In this document: positions 1 to 11,600 of the stretch, piece after piece
How the letters are laid out: the number at the start of each line of letters is the position of its first letter
Numbering within the stretch: position 1 is the stretch's first letter
Assembly: GCA_963854735.1 (NCBI GenBank)
Contig: OY978105.1
Coordinates: forward strand, 806,001 to 870,000
Reading direction: 5' to 3'
Length of the DNA: 64,000 bases
Source of the DNA: Marvania coccoides
Taxonomy: Eukaryota > Chlorophyta > Trebouxiophyceae > Chlorellales > Chlorellaceae
Notes under the pieces: generated by a model
Database searches by the model: none
Seen by the model: only the letters and a program-made list of their open reading frames with translations
What the model was told of the DNA's origin: nothing
Made by a program: the position numbers and the translations under genes

Positions 1-93
1 CCAGATATCCTCCTCTGCTTTTTTCCCTATTTGCACGCCCGTTTTGCCCATAGTTATAATTATATTCGGCTCTTAATATTATAATTTTATCAG

Positions 94-1351
94 ACCAACT
101 TCATGTTTGCAGTCATGTTCATCATCGCTGCCATAGGTGTCGGCGTCAATATGGCACTCATGGCTATCCTGGGTGGCCACGGGCACGCCCACCATGGCCA
201 TAGCCACTCTCATGACTACTCACACAGCCGTCCACATTCTAACGTCACAGCAGACAGCGGCGCTGCTCTGCTGCCTGGCTCTCCTGATTCTGAGGACTCC
301 AGTCACACCCACCACCACCAAGATCACGAGCATGCGCATGCGCATGCAGAGAACGGCAGCCATTGCAGCCGCGCAGAGGACGCAGCAGCAGTGGAAAGCC
401 ACAGGTAAAGCAAAAGATATACAGTTAATATTACTTTCTTTTTTCATACCGTTTCGTTCACTTATCTTTCTTAATCAATCTTCCAGAATAGCTCTTCGTT
501 TTACACGCTTCAACATATCTCTCTCCCTCTTGCAGCCACTGCCACAACGGGGCTGACAGCATCAACATGCGAGGGGCCATCATCCACGTTCTGGGCGACC
601 TGGTGCAGAGCGTAGGGGTCATGGTGGCTGGCGCTGTGATCTGGTACCACCAAGACGACCCTCGCTGGGCCCTCGCTGACCCCATCTGCACCTTTCTTTT
701 TGCCGCCGTAGTGCTGTGGACGACGCTGTTCATTCTGCGCGATATTGCAGATGTTCTCATGGAGCGCGCGCCCAGAGGCATCAAGGTGCAAGAGGTGAGA
801 AAAGGATTCATATTCAGAATCTTGTAACAAACCCTTAGACACGGGTATCATGGGCATATAAAATAGATCAATTAATAATATACTGGAGAGGAAATTTGCA
901 TGGCGGCAAATTAAGAATGTTTCACTACAGTACTAAAACAATGCACTGCATGCCTCCCCCTCCTCACCCACCCTTATTTTCAACAAGCTTAATTTCAATA
1001 AGCTTAAATCCCCCCCTAGCTCTTCATATCCTGTACCCCGCTTGTTTTGCACTGCAGGTGTACCAGGCACTGGTGGAGATGGAGGGCGTTGAGGACGTCC
1101 ACGACCTTCATGTGTGGTCCCTGACGCCAGGCATCCCGCTGCTGTGCGCCCACGTGGAAGTTACGCACGGCGTAGACCCCGGAAATGTACTGCATGCCAT
1201 AACGCTATACTGTCGTAGCCATGGCATGGACCACACTACCATTCAGCTGGTGCAGAACGGCGGGGCGTGCCCCTGTGGGTACCTCAGCTCAGGGACCAGC
1301 AGGCAAGGCAGCCAGACGGTCGTTGCTTCCGGCAGCGCGGCGTTTGAATGA
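94..1351 (+). CDS. CDF-family zinc transporter (MTP/ZnT type), 5' end outside the window
   Basis: Three exons are visible (about 94-403, 536-794, 1058-1351); the first lies behind an acceptor at 91-93, so earlier exons are off the left edge. Seen: a hydrophobic helix (IIAAIGVGVNMALMAI) followed directly by a cytosolic loop packed with His (HGHAHHGHSHSH and a second HTHHHQDHEHAHAHA block). After that come a helix with the HxxxD zinc-site motif (HVLGD), another hydrophobic helix, and a C-terminal domain with VHDLHVWSLTPG. Known of the family: such proteins exchange Zn2+ (sometimes Mn2+ or Co2+) for protons, and plant MTP1 acts at the vacuole. The His loop between helices IV and V is typical of the zinc-type group. 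The metal and membrane are inferred from family only. Confidence 0.9.
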
Positions 1352-1830
1352 AAAATATAACTCACGAGAGGGGTGAAGAAAAAACTGAATCCCATTGGCT
1401 GAATGAGACCCTACACAACAATATGGAATTAAAGACATAAATACGTATTAAAAAACCTTCTAGTGCGTCGTTTATGAGCGCTTAGCTATCAATCCAACTC
1501 CTTATGTGTATCCCTGCGTAATTTGCTACATATTTTTTTCCTGATGCTGTTTTTCTTTTTTACTCTTTTCCTGTAAACTACACATTCAAGCTGCACGTTT
1601 TGTGCTGAAAATTGGCCGAAAACTGTCCCCGAAAAACTTCTGGGACGGAGAAATTAGGAAGAAAGAAGGGGGAAAAAAATTGTGAACCGCCTCGCCATTC
1701 AATCATACATTGCTACTACATATCAACAAATACTCGTTGTCATTCCCAACCGGGTAACCTCCCCGTACAGCAAATCCGCACTAGCTCGCTCTGAACCAGC
1801 CCTCCTCAAAACTCAGTAAGGTCGGAGTTT
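1352..1830. other. Spacer between convergent transporter and thioredoxin genes
   Basis: This AT-rich stretch must hold the 3' UTRs of the two convergent genes. I see no coding signal, tRNA or repeat in it. Confidence 0.5.
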
Positions 1831-2439
1831 CTACACTTTGGCTCGGACGGACTGCTCAATCCATTGCCGCAAATCCGACGCCCTCTGCACCGCCCCCTCC
1901 ATCCTGCTCACGGGCTTGCCGTTCTTGAACAGCACGATGGTGGGCAGCGCCTGCACTTGGTACTTAGAAGCTATCGATGGGTATTTCTCAGTGTCGACCT
2001 TGAAGAACTTAACCTCCTTAATCGTCTTGCTGGCATCCTCCTGCGCAAAGAAGGGGCACCGCGAGAGAATGCAGCGTTAATGAGGAGTGAAACTATGTAA
2101 ATTGGGGAAAGGGGGCAGCCGGCGGAGGCGAAAAGAGGGGGAGTAGGTTTTTTCCCCATGTTCTCTTTCTTCCTTACTACTTTCCATCACTTGGCTCATC
2201 ATGTGACATGGGCCGCACCAGGTGGCGTAAAAGTCCACCAAGCATAGGTCTTCTTGGCTGACCATGTCTTCAAACGAAGAGAATTTCCCTTTTGTGGCGG
2301 TGCAGAGAGGGAGTGGCTTCCTGGCGTACAGGGGGCGAACACCCAAAGCCGGGTTGTGGTGGGTGGTATGCCTGGATGTCTGGAGCTGGAGAGGCCTCAA
2401 TTGCGGTGCTACCCGCAAACAATTTAGCACGATTGTCAT
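1831..2439 (-). CDS. Plastid thioredoxin, y type
   Basis: Small dithiol oxidoreductase that passes reducing power to plastid antioxidant enzymes such as peroxiredoxins (family knowledge). Two exons: the first runs from the ATG at 2439 to about 2190-2180, the second is 2040-1831 and encodes 69 residues. Seen: a basic, Ser/Thr/Arg-containing N-terminus of about 50 residues that fits a transit peptide, the WCGPC active site, and in exon 2 KVDTEKYPSIASKY and ALPTIVLFKNG with the cis-proline. TEKYPSIA followed by ALPT is characteristic of Trx y. Odd: the exon 1 donor is unclear. The only in-phase GT (CAA|GTGATG) removes three residues that the family alignment expects. The start lies 268 bp from the divergent MscS gene. 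Confidence 0.88.
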
Positions 2440-2707
2440 GACGAATGAAATGATATTATATTAATTCTCAATTTGAGAGGTGCAGCAGGAGCAATTCGTT
2501 GTCACAATTATATACGTGCAGTTGAGAAAGCTCCCGAAACGCTGGAGTGCGAAATATGTCGATTTTCTAGGCATCCCGCCATTTTGCAGGTCTACATTTT
2601 CTGACCAATTCATTGGAAAAGCAAAAACAGTTTCGTCTGTTTAGAATTTAAAAACCATATTTATACCAAACACACAGCCAAATCTCTTAGAAAAGACGAC
2701 GGCACCA
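2440..2707. promoter_or_regulatory. Compact divergent intergenic region (thioredoxin y / MscS)
   Basis: Two start codons face away from each other across 268 bp of AT-rich sequence, so both promoters and 5' UTRs must lie here. This is inferred from layout; no specific element was identified. Confidence 0.4.
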
Positions 2708-4139
2708 ATGCACGCCACAACTACTCTCACTTTTGGATTACCCATACATGCTGGTCACCCAACTAGCAGCACCGCAGGCCACCGAGCTCCCCTGATTCAC
2801 ATCGCTGTCAAACCCCGCCGCAAAGTTTGCAACGTTGGACCAACATTGAGGAAGACCGCTTTTGCCTCAGGTGCCGCTTTTGCTGCCCTGCCTGGCGCTT
2901 CCATCGACTCTGTGCAGTCCAGGCCAAGAATTGCGCAGCGGAAGACATGCATAGCCGCTGTTTCTGCATCTTCTGTACCGCCTGTGAGCCTGCCTACATG
3001 GCACCCCACTGGAGTGCCTCTGGTTGACCATCTCGCTGGTTTTGAAACCATCCAGCAGAGCGGCATCGAGGCGGTCAAGCTCGTAGCGATCATCACCGTC
3101 GCCCTCACAATCGCAGGACTGGTTCTGAAGTTCCTGTGCCGTAAAGTGCGTTTTTTTCTTTTTTCGTTTTATATAATTATTTTTGCCCCGCCATCCTGTT
3201 TGCCCCCCAAACAACCAAACCGCAGAGCCTATTTACTAGCATTTGTCTTTAAATATATTGTCTTGGATATGTTTGATTTTGCGCAGTTCGATAACGGGGA
3301 CGCAGACGGGCTCACCTTCACCAAGGCTGTCATCGCTTCAGTGTCAAAGCCAGCAGACACGCTGCTGCGCTTCTGGGGCATCATCTACACCACCACGGTG
3401 GCGGCTTCCCTCGCCCAAGTCGCAGCCACCACCATGGAGGTGGAATTTAACGCCCTGTGCTGTGAGCACCCACCCATTGTCATATTTACACACTTCTCAG
3501 CAGCCAACAAAATATCCAAACTAGCATGTAGTACCAAGCTACGACCTTGACCCTAAATATTGCCATTTCGTTTCTACTGCAGTTGGCTACGCCCCTGCGG
3601 TGCTTAAGTTCATCAAGAGCCTGACGCAGCTCTCCCACGACGTCTCCCAAGTGATCTTCATCGTTGCTGCCTCCTGGACAGCCATCGAGCTCAAGGACCG
3701 CGTGCTGGCCCACCTCCAGATAAACGTATTCCAGGGCCAAGGAATGCGGCTGCTCATCACCCTCGGCTCCCTGTTAAATTACCTAGTGTACGCCGTTGCA
3801 ATTTTTGCTTCCCTCTCCGCCTTTGGCTTCAACATCACGCCGCTGCTCGCTTCCACCGGAGGGCTGTCCCTGGTGGTGGGCCTGGCATCGCAGTCCATTT
3901 TAAACAATGTGGCAAGCGCGGTGACTCTGTACGCTTCTCCCCCGTTTGCTGCTGGCGACTCGGTGAAATTTTTGCTGGACGGGAAGATGGTGTTGGAGGG
4001 GCGCATAGTGGCGATTGAGCCCATGCGCACCGTGCTGCGGAACAGTGAGGGAGCGCTGCTGTACGTGAATAATAAGACCGTGACAAACTACATAATTCAG
4101 AACGACAGCAGGCGAATGGAGGAGAGCGTTGGCGTTTGA
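2708..4139 (+). CDS. MscS-like mechanosensitive channel, probably plastid inner envelope
   Basis: Tension-gated channel that releases ions under osmotic stress; plastid homologues in plants (MSL2/3) control organelle size and shape. Three exons (2708-3145, 3287-3461, 3583-4139) encode about 389 residues, all with GT-AG introns. Seen: a Ser/Thr/Arg/Lys-rich N-terminus that fits a transit peptide, four hydrophobic segments, and the MscS pore helix and beta domain near residues 285-345 (LLASTGGLSLVVGLASQS, then ILNNVASAVTLYASPPFAAGDSV). The protein ends soon after the beta domain, so the large C-terminal cage of bacterial MscS is reduced, as in several algal MSL proteins. Plastid location is inferred. 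Confidence 0.88.
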
Positions 4140-4650
4140 GAGAGTGAAAGGGGGTGGGGAAGAGAGGGGTCTATAATAGTGGGGGAAATGCATCACTCTC
4201 TCCAACTCCATAAATAAATGAATACGCGAATGAAGACACAAATCTTTTCAAACAAAGAAATAAATGCATTTAACTAAAAATTAGCATTGCGTTATGTCTT
4301 GCACTGAACCGATAAATGATTGATGAGTGTAACTGGATTAATTTGCCGTCGGAAGCAAGCAGAAAGACAGACAATTGCGGCAGCATGCACGTCCCCATAA
4401 TTTCCCCCTCCTCAATGCGCCTTGCTGGCAGACTGGGCCAGCGCTTGCGTTTTCCCGTGCCATGGGTTCTCTGGTCCGCATGCAGGAAACGTCTAGACAA
4501 CAGCTATTACAAAATTTGAAAAGGCCACGATAGGCGCACGCGCACGCGCCCTGAACACCTCGAGTGTTTGAAATCATTTCAATGAAATGCTAAAAAAAGA
4601 GCCATTTGCACCCCAAATTAAATATTTTTATTTTCTAGAGTTAGAGCAGC
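4140..4650. other. Spacer between MscS and coiled-coil genes
   Basis: AT-rich non-coding sequence between two genes on the same strand. It contains a short alternating run (gcgcacgcgcacgcgc near 4534-4549). No gene seen. Confidence 0.4.
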
Positions 4651-7600
4651 ATGCTTTCAGCGATGCCCCGCCCCATGGGGGGTTCGCTGAAGCCCACAAC
4701 AGATGCTTTAAAATCTGCCACTGAGCGCATTCTCAAAGAGCAGCAGGCGGCTCTGCAGGCCAAGGAAATTTACTCTCAGAAGTTGACGCTGGCCCAAGAC
4801 TACACGAAGCGCCTGGAAACTGCCTATGAGCAGGTAAGAACAATTCATGTTTGGAGAGTTGCAACGATTTTTCGTCTACTCTGCCCCGCTTCACTTGTTC
4901 TCTTTTATTCCAAGCTATTTTTTAATATATGAAGCTGTCTATCTTGCTCAAAAATCTGTTCGAATGCCACTCTGATCTCTAACTCAAACTTCATATTCAC
5001 AACCCCACCTCGTAGCTCATCAGCAACAACTCTTCGCTGCGCCTCAAGGTCTCCTCGGATGACAGAGCCGTCCGTGAGCTGATCTGCATCGTCGAAGCGC
5101 AAAAACATGATCTGGCATCGACTCTAGGCCGAGTTGCCGGCCTCACCGACAGGCTGAGCGCAAGTAAGAACCCTTTCTACCCCCCTCTTTCAATCTAAAA
5201 TACTGATTTAACAATAATTGAATTTCTGCAGCTGAAAGTGAGCGCGCAGAGCTTGTTGCAAGCCGCGATGCTTCAGAGACTGCCGGGGCGGTAAGAGCCC
5301 ACCCCTTTTGGTCACTTCAACGCCCCCATTGGCTTCTTTAACCAGCTCTAAAATTCTTTTTTTTATTTTTTTTTATTTTCAGAAGCTTGCCGATAGCCTA
5401 AAGCAGGTTTCTGAGGAGGCCGAGACCCTTCGCTCGAAGCTCAGGCAAGGTAAGTTTTCAAATTTCCCCCCGCCCGTTATTCGCTTTTAAACTCCCAATT
5501 AACAAGCCAATTCTTATTTATGCAGCTGTGCAAAAGTGCGCGGAGCTGGAGGAGCGCATTCAGAAGGCTGAAGATGCCCAGGTGAGTGGGTTTTTTCAGC
5601 ACCCACCTTCCTGCAGCTGCAGCCCTGCTAAATGCTCTCGTTTTTATCTGCAGGCCGCGCAAAAGAAGGCCGCCGAGGCGCACGCGGAGTCCCTCTTCAG
5701 CAACCTCGAGTCCACGAAACGAGACCTCGCCGCCCAGACCAGCCTGGCAGCCAGCAGGGAGACCGAGCTCACGGATGCCGAGTCCAAGCACGTCGCTGCC
5801 CTGGCGCAGCTGCAGCAGCAGCTCCAGACCAGCCAGAGCACATCCAATACTCTGTCCGAGAAACTCTCTACCAAGGAAGAGGCCCTCTCCCAGCTGGAGA
5901 CCAACCTCGCGGTGGCCAAGTCGCTCAACGCAAGTTAATATTTTCCCTTCCTTTCTTGCCGCATTTTTTTTTACGAATGTTCTTTGTTAATTATAGGAGA
6001 AGCTTGCCGCTGAAGCCGAGGAGATAGCAAAGCGCGTCGAGAGCCTGCAGGGAGAGCTGGCCTCGGTGAACGAGGAGCACACCGCCCTCAAGGTAGCTGA
6101 AATAAATTTCACGACGTTTTTAATAGCTCAAAAATCAGCAATATTTATTAATTAATTTGTAATCTCGTGCAGGATGACCACGCCACCCTGCAGCAGACTC
6201 TGCAGCAGGAGAAGGAGGCAGCGGCGCTGCACCAAGAAGCTGCTGAGGTAACAGTGTTATTGCCGCGAAACCCTTGAATACTCTTGAAACTATGTTTTTC
6301 TGCAATCTCAATATTTTGCAGGACCAGCACGCTGCCGAAAAGGAGGCAGCTGACGCAGCGCTGAAGCAGGTCCGCGACGAGGCCGAGGCCGCCGCTGCTG
6401 CTGCAGTCACCGCTCTGGAAGACGCAAAGATGGAGGCCCAGGAAGAGCTCGAGAGGGCCACCAAGAGGGTCAAGGAATCTGGCGACCAGGCGCTGGCTGC
6501 CGCGCGAGAGCTCGCCTCTGCTGTGAGTCGCAGCGGCTGTTTGGCGCTGTTTACTTCGTATAAACGGTCTTTTTAACAATTAAGCTATAAAAACGGATAT
6601 TGGCGTCCAAGTCACCCTTTTTTTCTTCCAACTTTTGTTGTATTTCACAGGCGCTGATAAAGATTAAGGAGGACCACGAGGTCGAGGTCCGCGCCCTCGC
6701 CGCGCAGCGCCAGAAGCTCGTAACCGAACTCGCCGCCGGTGCCGACCTCCAGACGGCTTCCGAGAAGGAGAAGGCCGCGCTGGAGCATCGCCTCGACGAG
6801 ACTGGCGAAGCCCGCCGCCAAGCTGAAGCCAAGGTCTCCCAGACCTCCGCCGAGCTGCTCCAAACCCAGCAATACCTGGAGGACAAGACTGCCGAGGCTG
6901 AGGGCTACGCCAACGACATCATCAAGCTGCAGGACGACCTGGCTGAGGTCAAGGCCGAGCTCGATCAAAAGAAGTCTCTGCTGCAGGGCATCTCCGCCGT
7001 GGCCGGTGGTGCTGGCGCAGGTGGCGCTGTTCCCCCTGGCTCTGCCGTCAACCAGCAGCCCGGATCCACCCTCAAGCAGCCCTCTGACAGCAAGCCTGCC
7101 TCTTCCACCAAACGCCGCGCAGGTAAGATAAAAACTCCGAGGGAAAAAAAACAATATAACTGAATTCGTATTTTTATTATGTGTCGATATATTAGAATAC
7201 AATTTAACCCCCCCACCCTCCACCCGCGCTGCTCCAGGCGCCTCCCCCGCCGGCACCGCCCCCCGCTCCGCCCGCCAGCGCGTGCGCTTCGAGGATGAGC
7301 CCACCGTCATCCGCACCCTGGACCACGCGCTGAATGGCGCCCTCCCTGACACCGAGCCCCAGGACGAAGAAGATGAGGAGCAAGACTTTGCCGACTTTGG
7401 TGGCGGCGGCGGTGACAACGGCGACTGGGGCGGCTACCCCGAGACGCAAGACGAAGAAGAGCTGCATGCAGAGGAGAAGGAGGACGAAGGTGAGGAGGAA
7501 GACCGCTCCATGGCGATGGTGCCAGTCAGCCGCGCCCGCTCCAGCCAGGCTGCCGGTGCAGCTGCGGTTGCGGCGCACCGCCGCCAGCTGCAGAAGAAGC

Positions 7601-8115
7601 AACAATCCGTGCGCCAGGTGCGCGAGCCGACGCGCCCAGTGGTGGAGGAGCCTGACAGCGAGAGCGATTCCGATGGAGAGGCAGACGACGAGGGCTCTGC
7701 TGGCTACCGCCAGGCCAGGGGCAAGGTGGGTGCTCAAATTTCATGTTATATTTATTTTTTCTAATCGATTTTAACCACGTTTTTGGCCTTGGACATGACC
7801 AACTGATTTATAACGACGCCTACACGGCTTGTGTTTAAGCCTTTGCAGGCGACGTACCACCGCAAGCCCCAGCCCCGTGCCAGCCAGCGCGGTGTGGCCA
7901 AGGTCCCCTCCCACAAGGCGGCCTCCCGTCGCCTGGTAGCGCTGCACCAGCCCACCAAGAACCACGGCGCCAATGACAATGGCAAGCGCGCGCCCAATGC
8001 TGTGCGCGGCGGGAGTGTGGCCAAGGCTGTCGGACGCAAGGAAGGTGGCAAGCACGGGCTGTTTGGCCTCTTCAACGGCCTCAGCCATGCCTCTCCCGAC
8101 GGCTTCACCCCTTGA
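4651..8115 (+). CDS. Long coiled-coil protein with acidic C-terminal region and RVRF motif
   Basis: I do not recognise this protein. Twelve exons (4651-4833, 5016-5163, 5232-5290, 5383-5449, 5526-5581, 5654-5929, 5997-6092, 6173-6247, 6322-6522, 6651-7122, 7238-7725, 7849-8115) join in frame to 795 residues. Residues 20 to about 540 are nearly continuous Glu/Ala/Lys/Gln-rich heptad-like coiled coil. A Gly/Ala/Pro/Ser linker follows, then RQRVRFEDE. RVRF fits the RVxF docking motif for protein phosphatase 1. A very acidic block rich in DEEDEE and EEKEDEGEEED comes next, then a basic tail (HRKPQPRASQR...KRAPNAVRGG). This layout suggests a structural or scaffold protein. Intron 6 is of the GC-AG type (donor GCAAGT at 5930); only that choice keeps the frame open. 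Exon structure is well supported; function is unknown. Confidence 0.8.
5930..5996 (+). other. GC-AG intron in the coiled-coil gene
   Basis: The donor is AAC|GCAAGT and the acceptor is TTATAG|GAG. The neighbouring GT (one base pair into GCAAGT) would give phase 1 and an immediate stop in the next exon, while the GC donor gives phase 0 and an open frame across all 12 exons. Confidence 0.75.
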
Positions 8116-8624
8116 AGCAAAATGGGAAGAAAACATGAAATTTACCCCTAATTCGACTGATCTGAAGGATTTGAGCGTGTTTTTCTGCATACATAAGATG
8201 CTTGCATGCTTAATTTATATATTTTATGATTAATGTGTAGCTACTAGCTGCAAAAATGGCATACGTCTGCATGGGGCAATTCTGAGGGACGTTAAGCCTG
8301 GTTCAAGCAGAAGCCCCTCAAATTCGCAACGCGGTGCTGGAAACTACCCATTAAGCCGCCCTAGCGGTGGGCATCCGGCCTGAACCCGCCTGAACCGCCT
8401 GAACTCACTTGTTCCTTTCTTTGCAACTGCAAAACCCTGAACCCTCAACGAAACTGCTCTCTTAGTTTAAATAAAATTAAGCAATGCATTAATATTTATT
8501 CAGTCAAATATTTATATTTGATTAATACGCTGAGCTAGCCTCGCTTCAATATTTAAATTCTCGCTCCTTGACGATCACATTTATTTCTCACAAAACTCGC
8601 TATTTATTAATAAACTAAAAACAT
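8116..8624. other. Spacer between coiled-coil and helicase genes
   Basis: Non-coding. Near 8380-8407 there are three closely spaced copies of a CCTGAAC core (cctgaacccgcctgaaccgcctgaac). The last 150 bp are AT-rich and form the presumed helicase promoter and 5' UTR. Confidence 0.4.
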
Positions 8625-11600
8625 ATGTCAGGCCGCGGAGAACGCGGCGGTCGGGGCGGTGGGGGCCGGGGCCGAGGCCGTATGGCGCCAGGAATGCGCC
8701 CCGTTGAGGAATCAACGAGGATCGACATAGCCGCCCAGTTGCAAGCCTTCCAGGCCTCTGGCGACACCCAGCTGACCTTCCCGCCGGGCCTGTCCAACCA
8801 TGACCGGGCGGTGGTGCACGCCGAGTGCAAGCGCTACGGATTTTCTTCCAAATCTTCGGGAAAAGGCGAAACCCGGGCAGTGTCAGTTTTCAAGCGGAAA
8901 GAGCGTCGCCAGCGCGACCCCATCTTCGAGCTGCCGCTAGGGGACGCGTCGCTGACGCAACTAGAGTCCTACTTCCGCGCGCACCCGCCCACCCAACGGG
9001 AATTGGCAGCGGCGGCGGTGGCAGCGGAAGGCGGCGATCCCGACGCTGAAATGACGGCAGCGGAGGAGGAGGAAGGAGAGGGAGCGCACGGGAAGGGCGC
9101 GAAGGGCAGTGGTAAGAAGCGTGGGCAGCGGGCGGGGCCGTATGCGTCGGACTTTTCGCCTGAAGTTGTTGCGCAGCGGCGGGCAGCGTGGGAGACGGCG
9201 ATCTCAAAGCCGAATATGGAGGAGCTGATAGCGGGGCGTCATGCGCTGCCCATTGCGGCGTACAGGGACGAGATCATGGGGGCTGTGGCGTCGTCTCAGG
9301 TGGTGCTGATCGCCGGGGAGACCGGGTGCGGAAAAACGACGCAGGTGAGCCTAAAATTTAAAGAAATCACGGAAAGAAAGAATTTCCAACATTCCAGAGA
9401 GGCGCAGCAATACTTATCGTGAACCATTCAATTGGTTCCAGCCTCTCGGAAGCCTTATTGCCTTACTTTCGACTTTTCCAGCACTTCCATTCAAATTTTC
9501 ACGTCCTATTTTTTTATTCTCTCCTGCACATTTTATTTTCTCTTCAATCTACGTTTTCTAAAATTATTTTTTCACCACTCCTCTTTCTTGCGCCTCCACC
9601 AGGTCCCTCAGTACATCCTGGAAGACGCGTGGCACAGCGGCCGAGGCTGCCGCGTGGTTTGCACCCAGCCCCGCCGCATCTCCGCCATGTCAGTGGCAGA
9701 GCGCGTGGCCGCGGAGCGGGGGGAGAATGTGGGCTCCAACGTGGGCTACACCATTCGGCTGGAGTCCCGGGGCGGCCCCGACACTTCGCTCATGTTTTGC
9801 ACAAATGGCGTCTTGCTGCGCATGCTGACCGACCCTGCTGCGCATGCCATGTCGCACGTGACCCACCTCGTCATTGACGAGATCCACGAACGCGACCGCT
9901 TCGCCGATTTTCTGCTGGTAAGGAGGAGAAGAGGGAGGTTAACTTTTGAAATTGGAGCCGGTTTTGGGGGAAATACAGCACTGGGGAGCAGTTGACTCTC
10001 TGTTTTAATCCCAAACCAATCCCACACCTCCATCCATTGCATCCACCACTTCCATCAATGTTTCACTCGCATAAAAAGGTTAAATACATAACAGTTATCA
10101 ATATTAAGGACACACTGCACCCTTTCCAAATACGTTCCTCTCTCTACTTTCTTCCTCACTCTTCCTTTCTTTCGCCATTTTCTTCCCGCACTCCAGGTGC
10201 TGGTCCGCGACCTCCTCCCCTCCCATCCTTCCCTCAGAGTCATCCTCATGTCTGCTACGCTCCACGTTGACCTGTTTTCTTCCTACTTTGGAGGCTGCCC
10301 GGTGGTGCGCGTCCCGGGTTTCACCCACCCCGTGCAAGACTTCTTCCTGGAGGACGCGCTGAAGGCGACGGGGTACGAGGCAGCAGCGGTGCAAGAGGTG
10401 GAAGCGGCGCTGGGCACAGGGCAAGGCCCCGCTGCGTTGGTGGTGAGTTAGTTAACACGCAGTAGCGGTTTAAAAACTGGTTAAAACGTAGTCAATAAAT
10501 AGTCACACATTTCTACTGTTTGGGAGCGTCCCTTCTGTGTAAGGATTCCCCCCCTTTCTCGACTATGCGGTAAACTTTCGAGCTCCTTGCTTCGGAGCAA
10601 TCGCTTTGCCTCGCCTTTAGAGCAGTTCTTACTAGCTTTTCAAACCTGGATTTATACTTTATCTAAGCTATCAAAAGCACTGTTTTTTTTCCAACCCCTT
10701 TTCCTTTTCATCCGTGCCTACAGGGCCTGCGAAAATCCCGCAGCTGCGGCGGCGGCTCTGTCCGCACCTCCAGCAACCCTGCGTCTGGCCTTCCACAGGA
10801 AGAGGTGCAGGCGGTGCAGGCCGCCATCGAGGCGGCTTTCCGCTTCGGCAGCGACGATGCCTTCGATGTGCTCCAGGAAGTCACAGGAGCCGCGGCAGCT
10901 GCTGATGCTGGGATGGGTGCCCCTGCGGTGAACGTGCGACACCCGGAAACGGGTGCAACCGCGCTGATTGCCGCTGCATTTCACGGCCGGGCGGACGTTG
11001 CCACGGTGCGGCGCTTCTTCTGCGCATTCACAGCAATTTCCGCACATTTCATAATAATAAATTTCACTCCCGCAGTATTTCGATTTGGAGTCCAATGCTT
11101 CTTAGAACGCATCTGTGTGTTTTCCAATGCAGGTTTTGCTGTCGAATGGCGCTGAACCTGCCATCAGGGCCAATAACGGCATGTCAGCCCGCGATTTTGC
11201 TCAGCGCTTTGGGCGCTCCGACGTGCTGGAGCTGCTGGAGGACTGGGCGACACAGGCTGCGGCCGCGGACGAGCTGGCGAGCTCCGCGCTGGCGCTGAGC
11301 CACTACCAGTCCAACAACGACGCAGACGAGGTGGACATTTCTTTAATTTCGTCGCTGCTGGCGTATGTTTGCGGCGAAGGAAAATTCGCGACGCGAGACG
11401 CGGAGGCGGCGCGCGCCGTGCCCGCCCCACAGGGCGCGGTGCTGATCTTCCTCCCCGGTTGGGACGAGATAATTCGGCTGAAGGAGAAGCTGGAAAAGGA
11501 GTTTTCTACTCGGCGCTTTCTTTTTCTGCCGCTGCACTCCATGGTAGCGCCTGCGGAGCAACGCCGCGTGTTTCAGCGGCCCCCCGCGGGAGTGCGCAAG

